DNA from: JALORV01 sp044225415
GTDB taxonomy: Bacteria > Pseudomonadota > Gammaproteobacteria > Burkholderiales > Burkholderiaceae_F
Reading direction: 5' to 3'
DNA: 12,768 nucleotides
NCBI GenBank assembly: GCA_044225415.1
Contig: JBGAIO010000083.1
Coordinates: 1-12,768 of the forward strand
The position numbers were made by a program, and so were the translations under genes. A model generated the notes under the pieces. It was not told the origin of the DNA, made no database searches, and saw only the letters and a list, made by a program, of their open reading frames with translations. Shown piece after piece: positions 7,279-12,768 of this stretch; the stretch's first letter is position 1; each line of letters starts with the position of its first letter.

Positions 7279-8487
7279 ATGGACCTGGAGTTTCCTACCC
7301 GACTGCCTCCTGCGTTTCCATCTGCCGTTGCGGTGGCCGCGCTCGCCTTGCTCGCCGCGGCGTTCGGCGAGGTGGCCGCGCGTTGGCTGAACGCACCGCG
7401 GCTGCTCGGCTATCCGCTGCGGGCGCGTGCTTCGGTGCTGGCGGCTATCTGTTGCGGGCACTGAACATGAGCCGCTGCCCGGACCGCGACACTGCAGTTC
7501 TCGCTGGAGTTCACGGCGGCGATCATTGCCTTCGACCTGGGTCAGCGCGTCTCGTTCGGCTGGCTGCGACGCACCTTGCTTTGCTCGGAGCGAGCGCGCT
7601 CGAAAGCGGGCTGACCTTCGCGGTGTTTTGCGGTCCTGCGCTGGCTCGACGTTGCGCGATGCTGGCGTCCGCGCTGATCGCCACCATCAGCATGTCGACG
7701 TCGCCGGCCGTCGTGCTGGCCGTGACGCGCGAACTGCGCGCGCAGGGGCAGGTGACCGAGCGCGTGCTGCTGATGACCGCATTGAATTCCATCTACGCGG
7801 TCGTGCTGTCGACGCTGCTGCTCGCGTGGGCGAGGGTCGAGTCGCGCGGCATCCTCGACGACTACCTGCTGCATCCCGTCTACCTGATCCTGGGATCGCT
7901 GCTGCTCGCCGCGGTGGGGCGCGCGACTGTGCTGCTGGTGGCCGGCTTTGTGGGGCGCGATCGCGCCGCGCAGCTGATGCTGATGCTCGCGCTGGTGTCG
8001 CTGGTGTTCGCCAGCGCCATCGCACTGCGGCTGTCGCCGCTGCTCGGCTCGCTGGCCTGCGGGGCCTTTGCGCGCGCGTTCGACCGCGAGCGCCGTTTGG
8101 CGAGCAGCGACATCGGCCTGGTGTCGGCGCTGGCGCTGATGCTCTTCTTCGCGTTGTCGGCCGCCACGGTCGACTTCGGCGCCCTGCTCAACGCCGGTCT
8201 GCCGGCGCTCGCACTGGCGCTGGCGCGCACCGCATGCAGACGCGCTGGGCGCTGGGTGCCGCTGACCGGCATCGTCTGGCGCAAAGGGTTGCTCGTTGGC
8301 CTGGGACTGCCGCCGATGTCTGCCATCGCAATGATGCTGACGCAGCAGGTGACGCTGATCGATCCGCAACTCGGCGCGCAGGCCGGAAACTGTACTCCTG
8401 GCCAGCGTCATCATCTTCCAGATCGTCGGCGCCCTGACATGGTCTACTGGGCTGCGCGCCAGTGGCGAGGCGAGGACGGAGCCATGA
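7279..8487 (+). pseudogene. CPA2-type cation:proton antiporter, interrupted by several frame changes
   Basis: The joined product would be about 400 residues of mainly hydrophobic helices, an inner-membrane Na+/H+ or K+/H+ exchanger. Segments by frame are: 7279 to about 7408 (GEVAARWLNAPRLLGY), about 7409-7485 in another frame (AGACFGAGGYLLRALNMSR), about 7492-7568 back in the first (LQFSLEFTAAIIAFDLGQR), about 7570-8385 in the second (MSTSPAVVLAVTRELRAQGQ, MLTQQVTLIDPQLGAQAG), and about 8386-8487 in the first (ETVLLASVIIFQIVGAL) to a TGA. The family core (TSPAVVL, RELRAQGQVTERVLLMTALN, LSPLLGSLACGAFAR) is clear. No RCK domain follows, unlike the kefB-like gene at 1343. The ATG at 7279 has no good ribosome binding site, so the start is uncertain. 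The ligase gene starts 48 nt downstream. The breaks look like indel errors more than natural decay. Confidence 0.78.
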
Positions 8488-8535
8488 GCGGGGCCACCAT
8501 CGAGACCGCGACGAGACCAGCCCGCAGGCGGACCG

Positions 8536-9684
8536 ATGAACGAAAGCATCCTGGACTTCAAGAAATCGCCGTTGCTGACGATTGGCGTCGAGCTCGAACT
8601 TCAGCTGATCGACCGGCGCAACGGCGACCTGACGCGCGCTGCATCCGACCTGATCGCGCTCGTCACGCGCAAACCGTTTCCTGGCGATATCAAGCCGGAG
8701 ATCACCGAGAGCATGCTGGAAGTCAGCACCTCAGTGCATACAGCCTACACTCCGCTGCGTGCCGAGCTTCGTAGCGATCCGCGACGCGCTGCGGCGGCCG
8801 CCGACAGGCTCGACATCGAAGTCGTGGGCGGCGGTGCATCCGTCTCAGCGCTGGGCGTACGACCGCCAGATCTATGACCGGCCGCGCTTCCGCCACGTCG
8901 CGGGGCTGTGCTATCTGGCGTTGTTCACGGCGTTCGGCCAGTACGTGCATATCGGCCGCGAACGGTACGCAGGCGCTGCGGCTGCTGTACCGGTTTACAA
9001 CTACATCCTGCGTCTATCGCACTTGCGCAGCAGCCCGGCTTCCAGGGTGTCGACACGTCGTTCGATTGCTCGCGACTGAACAGCATCTATGCCTTTCCCC
9101 TGTCGGGACGTGCGCCGTTCGTCACCGACTGGGGCGCCTTCGAACAGTTCTTCGGCAAGCTGCGGCGGCTGGGCGTGGTCGAGAGCATGAAGGATTTCTA
9201 CTGGGACATCCGGCCGAAGCCCGAGTACGGAACCATCGAGGTGCGCGTGTTCGACACGCCTCTGACGGTGGAACGTGCCGCCGCCCTGGCCGCCTACGTG
9301 CAGGCGATCTGCCGCATGCTGCTCGATCGCAACGAGGACGTCAGCGAGGAAATCTACCTCGCCTACAACTACAACCGCTTCCAGGCCTGCCGCTTCGGAC
9401 TGGAGGGCCAGCTGCTCGACAGCATCAGCGGCGAGGCCATGCCGCTGCACATGGCGGTGCTGCGCACGCTGGAAGCCTGCCGCCCCTACGCGCGCGAACT
9501 GGGATCAGTGGATGCGCTGGACGAGATCGAACGCTGGATCCGCGCCGAAGGCAACGATGCGCGCTGGCAGCGGCAGACCATGCAGGAAAGTCATTCGCTG
9601 GCGCAGCTGGTGCTCGAGTCCGCCGACCGATGGCGCGGCCACGTGCCGGCGAGTGCCGCGGACGCCTGGCTGGCCGCCCGGTAA
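8536..9684 (+). pseudogene. YbdK-family carboxylate-amine ligase (GCS2 fold), frameshifted in its first half
   Basis: Family members are ATP-dependent ligases related to gamma-glutamylcysteine synthetase; E. coli YbdK has weak glutamate-cysteine ligase activity, and the true substrate is usually unknown. The span corresponds to about 380 codons, near the usual 370. The start MNESILDFKKSPLLTIGVEL fits the family, with G-rich sequence 4-10 nt upstream. Frame changes are visible near 8767, 8795, 8850, 8965 and 9000-9020, where AIRDALR, WAYDRQIYDRPRFRHVA, FGQYVHIG, ALRLLYRF and FQGVDTSFDCSRLNS come from different frames. From about 9020 the frame is clean to the stop at 9684, including MKDFYWDIRPKPEYGTIEVR and YNYNRFQACRFGLEG. 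Most of the protein is conserved across breaks, so sequence error is the simplest explanation. The close antiporter-ligase order suggests one transcript. Confidence 0.85.
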
Positions 9685-9813
9685 GCGGCGGCGAGGTGCT
9701 GCCGGATACGCCGCACTAGGTTGTCTGCGATCAAGCGCCGTCGTCCTTCGCCGAGTGTCGGGCGCGGTTGAGCGCTAGTCTGTTGCAGGCGCACGGGCTG
9801 CGCAGGACTTCGC
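9685..9813 (+). other. Intergenic gap before the AraC-family gene
   Basis: This 129-bp stretch probably contains the promoter of the regulator gene. No convincing -35/-10 pair, operator or terminator hairpin was found. AGGA at 9804-9807, 6 nt before the ATG at 9814, is a good ribosome binding site and fixes that start. Confidence 0.45.
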
Positions 9814-10827
9814 ATGCGCTTTGCCTTCCACACCGACCATCATCCCGCGAGCCGCCGGTTCGACAGCTACCTGGACGTACTGGGTGACGTGCTCAAGCTG
9901 CCGCTGGATGTGCGGCAGTGCTCGTGCATCAGCGGCCGCCCGTTCTACGGGCAGGTGAGCACGCATCGCGTGGCCGATGTGGAGCTGTCCCGCATCAGCA
10001 GCGCTGCACACGTGAGTGCCGGCCTCGGCGGCGCCACGGCGGGCGGTGACTTCCTGCAGTTCGACCTGCAGGTCCGCGGCACTGGTTGCCTGCGGCAGGA
10101 CGGCCGCGAAGTGAGGCTGGCTGCCGGGGATCTCAGCGTCTTCGAAACCAGCAAGCCCTTTCGCTGGCAGTTCGATGCGGAGTTCCAGACTTTTGTCATC
10201 AACGTGCCGAAGGACATGCTGCCCGAGTTTTCTGCGGCAGCAGGACCGTACGTGGCCAGCGTGATCCGCGGTCATTCTCCGCTCGGCCGGCTGGTCCGGG
10301 ACTTCGTCGCCCAACTGGTGCCCGTGGTCGACCAGGTGGACACGGCGACTGGCGAGCGGCTGGTGCGGGCGATGCTGGAACTGCTGCAAGGAGCGGTGCG
10401 CAGCCTGGGTAGCCAGGGCGAACCGCTGTCTGCCGAGGGCGGCGCGCCGGCGCTGGCCGTTGCGCGGCGTTACATCGAAGACAATTTTCAGGACGGCGCG
10501 CTTGATGTCGGATCGGTGGCACGGCATGCGCGGGTCTCGGCTGCGCATCTGCAACGACTGTTCCGCGCCACCGGCGAGAGTGTGGGTGACTGCATCTGGC
10601 AACAGCGGCTGCAGCACGCGCGGGCGCTGCTGGAAAGCCCGGCTCTCGCTGACTGGTCGCTCGCGCGCGTGGCCATGGAGGCGGGCTTCGGAAACCTCGC
10701 GCACTTCAGCCGCCGCTTCAAGTCGGCCTTCGGTGCCAGCCCGTCCGCCTACAGGGCCGGTTGCGCGCGGTCCGCCACGGCGATCCCGCGCGCAGCAGCA
10801 GCAGCGCGGCGAGCTACGCGGCCTTGA
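9814..10827 (+). CDS. AraC-family transcriptional regulator
   Basis: 337 residues. The N-terminal part (about 15-200) resembles the AraC_binding_2 sensing domain found in FeaR/NphR-like activators, with LQFDLQVRGTGCLRQDGREV (81-100) and AAGDLSVFETSKPFRWQF (103-120). The C-terminal HTH_18 domain has two helix-turn-helix units at about 232-252 (VGSVARHARVSAAHLQRLF) and 283-305 (LARVAMEAGFGNLAHFSRRF), followed by the family signature FKSAFGASPSAYR. The last 20 or so residues are an Ala/Arg-rich tail without known function. The gene is in one clean frame, in contrast to its upstream neighbours. Its 3' end overlaps the end of the convergent flavoprotein gene by 14 bp. Its ligand and targets are unknown; the neighbouring redox operon is a reasonable candidate target (inference). 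Confidence 0.93.
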   Translation: MRFAFHTDHHPASRRFDSYLDVLGDVLKLPLDVRQCSCISGRPFYGQVSTHRVADVELSRISSAAHVSAGLGGATAGGDFLQFDLQVRGTGCLRQDGREVRLAAGDLSVFETSKPFRWQFDAEFQTFVINVPKDMLPEFSAAAGPYVASVIRGHSPLGRLVRDFVAQLVPVVDQVDTATGERLVRAMLELLQGAVRSLGSQGEPLSAEGGAPALAVARRYIEDNFQDGALDVGSVARHARVSAAHLQRLFRATGESVGDCIWQQRLQHARALLESPALADWSLARVAMEAGFGNLAHFSRRFKSAFGASPSAYRAGCARSATAIPRAAAAARRATRP

Positions 10828-12289
10828 CGTACTTCGTGGCCTGGCGGCCGGCGACGATGCCGGTGGCTCCCGCGTAGGCCATGGCGTCGCCGGAGCGGTA
10901 GCCGACGCCGAAGTGCTCGCCGAACGCGGCCGCGCCGGCGCCGTACAGCCCCTTCACCACAGGGCGGTTGTAGAAGTCGACGACTTCCGACTTCTCGTTG
11001 ATCAGGAAGCCGCCACCCGTCTCGATCATCACCGGCCAGCTGCGGATCGCATAGAACGGCGCCTTCAGTTCCTTCGTGAAGCCGGAGCGGCCAAAGCGGT
11101 CAGGCGTCCTGTCGCGCGTGTGCCGGTTGTGCTCATCGATCTCCGCGCGCAGGTTGTCCGGGCTGACCTTCAGGTTCTTCGCCAGTTCCTCGATCGTCTC
11201 GCCCTTCAGGGCGACGCCGTCGGCTTTCATCTTGTCGACCAGCGGATGCAGGCCTTCGCAGGTGATCTGGTAGGCGACCTGCTCCGGCTGCTTCAGCAGT
11301 TCCTTGCTGGCGCCGCCGTACAGCTGCATTTCGTTGACGAAGCGCTTGCCTTCGCCGTTGACCAGGATGGAGCCGGCGGCATACGTGGCCGAGGAGTAGT
11401 ACAGCCGCTTCGTGTACTCCAGGTTGGCCATCACCATCGAGATGTGCAGGTTGGCCACGCCGGCGCCGTTGGCCGAGGCGATGTACATGCCGGAACCGTC
11501 GCAGCCCAGGCCGGTCATGCGCCGCGCGTCCTTCCAGTCCGGCGCGTAGGTCGCCATGAACTTCTGGTCGCGGCTGTAGCCGCCTGTGGCGATGATCAGC
11601 GCCGGCACCCTGATGTTGGTCTTGCGCCCGTCGATCTCTGCCAGCACGCCGACCAGGACTTCCGGCGCGCCGGTCTTGAAGATGTCGCGCAGCGGCGCCT
11701 CGGTCTTGACCGTGATGTTGGGGTTCTTCGCCACCTCGGCGGCCAGCACCTTCATGTTGGCGGCGCCGCCGCCCTGTGGCTTGGCCTGCCGCAGCGTCGG
11801 GCCGCCGTTCACGCGATCTTCCTCGTCGACGATCTTCACGCCGGCGGCGATCAGCCGGTCGACGAACTCCGGGACCGTCTCGGCGATGACTTTCATCTTG
11901 GCGGGATTGCGCGTGCCGGCGCCGTAGTCCAGTCCATCCTTGGTATAGGCATCGGCGCTGTCGGTGATCCCGCGCTGCTTGTGCCAGTGCGTGCTGTGCG
12001 CGCGGATCCAGCCGCTGGACAGCGCCGACGAGCCGCCCAGCGACGGCGACCCTTCGAGCAGCAGCACCTTGAGGCCGGCTTCGGCCGCTTCAAGGGCGGC
12101 CACGCAGCCGGCTGCGCCGCCGCCGGCGACGACCAGGTCATAGCCGGTGAGATCCCAGCGCGTGGGCACGGGCAGCGACGTGGCGCTGGCCAGCGAGGGC
12201 AGCAGCGCCGCGACGGCACCGGCGCCTGCAGAGGCGGCCGAGCTCTTCAGGAAAATCCGGCGTGAGGTTTCTGATGGGGGTTGTCTCAT
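10814..12289 (-). CDS. Tat-exported FAD-binding flavoprotein, flavocytochrome c flavin-subunit type
   Basis: 491 residues from the ATG at 12289, chosen because GGAG lies 6 nt upstream and a twin-arginine signal SRRIFLKS begins at residue 9; an ATG at 12349 would place 20 extra residues before it. The signal runs to about residue 36 (LPSLASA), so the protein acts in the periplasm. The FAD motif YDLVVAGGGAAGCVAALEAA (50-69) with LLLEG (76-80) opens a FAD_binding_2 (PF00890) fold of the fumarate reductase/ketosteroid dehydrogenase superfamily, which continues with IIATGGYSR (232-240), LVNGEGKRFVNE (309-320) and GLYGAGAAAFGEHFGVGYRS (447-466). Compared from memory with Shewanella Fcc3, the TTRD arginine after RFVNE is replaced by MQLYGG, the HHTMGG histidines by MIETGGG, and GANRLGG by GVGYRSG. 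Tyr324 and Tyr464 fall where ketosteroid dehydrogenases have catalytic tyrosines. The substrate is therefore unknown, and fumarate is unlikely. The tetraheme cytochrome gene lies 20 bp upstream and is its likely electron partner. Confidence 0.9.
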   Translation of the reverse strand: MRQPPSETSRRIFLKSSAASAGAGAVAALLPSLASATSLPVPTRWDLTGYDLVVAGGGAAGCVAALEAAEAGLKVLLLEGSPSLGGSSALSSGWIRAHSTHWHKQRGITDSADAYTKDGLDYGAGTRNPAKMKVIAETVPEFVDRLIAAGVKIVDEEDRVNGGPTLRQAKPQGGGAANMKVLAAEVAKNPNITVKTEAPLRDIFKTGAPEVLVGVLAEIDGRKTNIRVPALIIATGGYSRDQKFMATYAPDWKDARRMTGLGCDGSGMYIASANGAGVANLHISMVMANLEYTKRLYYSSATYAAGSILVNGEGKRFVNEMQLYGGASKELLKQPEQVAYQITCEGLHPLVDKMKADGVALKGETIEELAKNLKVSPDNLRAEIDEHNRHTRDRTPDRFGRSGFTKELKAPFYAIRSWPVMIETGGGFLINEKSEVVDFYNRPVVKGLYGAGAAAFGEHFGVGYRSGDAMAYAGATGIVAGRQATKYVKAA

Positions 12290-12295
12290 GGTGTT

Positions 12296-12299
12296 CTCC
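12296..12299 (-). promoter_or_regulatory. Ribosome binding site that decides the flavoprotein start
   Basis: On the minus strand GGAG is followed by 6 nt and the ATG at 12289. It lies in the 20-bp gap between the cytochrome stop and the flavoprotein start. It supports this ATG over the one at 12349, which lies inside the cytochrome gene. Confidence 0.7.
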
Positions 12300-12309
12300 G
12301 GTGGTGGCG

Positions 12310-12666
12310 CTATGGGCGCTTCATCTTCATGTCCGTGAATGCGTGGCATTCGTTGCAGTACATGATGTCGTTGCCGTGCGGCTTGTGGCAGTTGTCGCAG
12401 CGCACGTTGCCCAGGTGGGACTTGTGGGGGTTGTGATGCATGCTCTCCGTGCGCTTGGCGACGGCTTCATAGCTTTCGTGGCAGGCGAAGCAGTTGCTCA
12501 TCGGCGCGCGTGAGTCCGGGTTGTCCTGTCCATGGCAGTCCTTGCAGCTGACCGCGGCAGTCGCGTGCGGACCGGTGACCGGCTGCACGGCGCGCGCAGG
12601 GCCGGCCGCCACGGCCAGTGCCAGCAGCAGGACGCCCGCCAGGGCGATGGTTGATCTGGCTTTCAT
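12310..12666 (-). CDS. Periplasmic tetraheme cytochrome c (STC / flavocytochrome c heme-domain type)
   Basis: 118 residues from the ATG at 12666, chosen because it begins a typical Sec signal peptide (MKARSTIALAG..., cleavage probably after ARA at residue 26); an ATG at 12723 would add 19 charged residues in front. Four CXXCH heme sites are present: CKDCH 41-45, CFACH 59-63, CDNCH 90-94 and CNECH 104-108. Further histidines (34, 77, 78, 81, 84, 97) can supply the second axial ligands. The spacing and the segments RTESMHHNPHKSHLG and GNDIMYCNECHAF resemble the Shewanella small tetraheme cytochrome and the N-terminal heme domain of Fcc3. It should pass electrons between an inner-membrane quinol oxidase (such as a CymA/NapC protein, not seen here) and the flavoprotein encoded 20 bp downstream. 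The ribosome binding site is weak (GAG about 8 nt upstream). Confidence 0.93.
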   Translation of the reverse strand: MKARSTIALAGVLLLALAVAAGPARAVQPVTGPHATAAVSCKDCHGQDNPDSRAPMSNCFACHESYEAVAKRTESMHHNPHKSHLGNVRCDNCHKPHGNDIMYCNECHAFTDMKMKRP

Positions 12667-12754
12667 TGCTCGTCTCGATTCGGTTGCGACAGCGTCGGGC
12701 CGATGGGCGCGCTCATCGCGCAACAGTCGGCGGCTCGACGGACGGAGGAATGCT
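12667..12754. promoter_or_regulatory. Upstream region of the cytochrome-flavoprotein operon
   Basis: This 88-bp stretch should contain the operon promoter on the minus strand and perhaps a divergent one. No clear -35/-10 pair or strong dyad is visible. Its position makes it the natural place to look for binding by the nearby AraC-family regulator. Confidence 0.3.
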
Positions 12755-12768
12755 ATGAAGCGGGCGAG
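12755..12768 (+). CDS. Possible start of a divergent gene, cut by the window edge
   Basis: GGAGGA (12744-12749) lies 5 nt before an ATG at 12755 that opens MKRA and runs off the window. The strong Shine-Dalgarno sequence is the only evidence; no function can be given. An ATG at 12750 is too close to the site to be used well. Confidence 0.3.

Noticed and set aside
6534..9684. Programmed ribosomal frameshifting as the cause of the many frame changes.
   Set aside because: There are too many sites, in three unrelated genes, in varied directions, and without consistent slippery heptamers or downstream structures.
10460..12265. A 601-codon open frame on the plus strand opposite the flavoprotein gene.
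   Set aside because: It is low-complexity and rich in Arg, Gly, Ala and Val, lies exactly antisense to a gene with clear FAD and Tat motifs, and its start falls inside the AraC gene in another frame.
10814..12289. Annotation of the flavoprotein as fumarate reductase.
   Set aside because: The FAD fold and cytochrome partner fit, but the residues expected for fumarate binding and protonation are not at their places, so only a family-level name is given.

Overview
The window looks like chromosomal DNA from a high-GC proteobacterium, most likely a betaproteobacterium (Burkholderiales or Rhodocyclales). The evidence is strong G/C third-position bias, a kefB-like gene divergent from kdsD-kdsC as in many betaproteobacteria, a divergent uvrA/ssb pair, and an SSB whose core and acidic tail look betaproteobacterial. 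The exact taxon cannot be read from the sequence.

Layout. (1) Positions 1-1119, minus strand: the start of kdsC and complete kdsD, two steps of Kdo (LPS inner-core sugar) synthesis, joined by a 1-nt stop/start overlap. (2) 1343-3325, plus: a KefB/KefC-type K+/H+ antiporter with RCK domains. (3) 3326-3545: a convergent gap with REP-like hairpins that probably ends both kefB and uvrA transcripts. (4) 3546-6377, minus: intact uvrA (nucleotide excision repair). (5) 6378-6533: a divergent promoter region with dyads, then ssb on the plus strand. (6) 7279-9684, plus: a second CPA2-type antiporter without a visible RCK domain, then a YbdK/GCS2-type carboxylate-amine ligase. (7) 9814-10827, plus: an AraC-family regulator that overlaps tail-to-tail with (8) 10814-12666, minus: a two-gene operon of an exported tetraheme cytochrome c and a Tat-exported flavoprotein.

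Two things stand out. First, ssb, the second antiporter and the ligase are all broken by frame changes, about eleven within roughly 2.5 kb, while every flanking gene is clean. The protein sequence is well preserved across frames. This points to a local sequencing or assembly problem more than to decay, but the sequence alone cannot settle it. Second, the 10.8-12.7 kb operon is a split version of the Shewanella flavocytochrome c layout. Its cytochrome is STC/FccA-like, but its flavoprotein lacks the usual fumarate-reductase catalytic positions and has tyrosines placed somewhat like those of ketosteroid dehydrogenases. It is the best candidate here for an uncharacterised periplasmic redox system of unknown substrate.

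No tRNA, rRNA, CRISPR array, insertion sequence or phage gene was seen.
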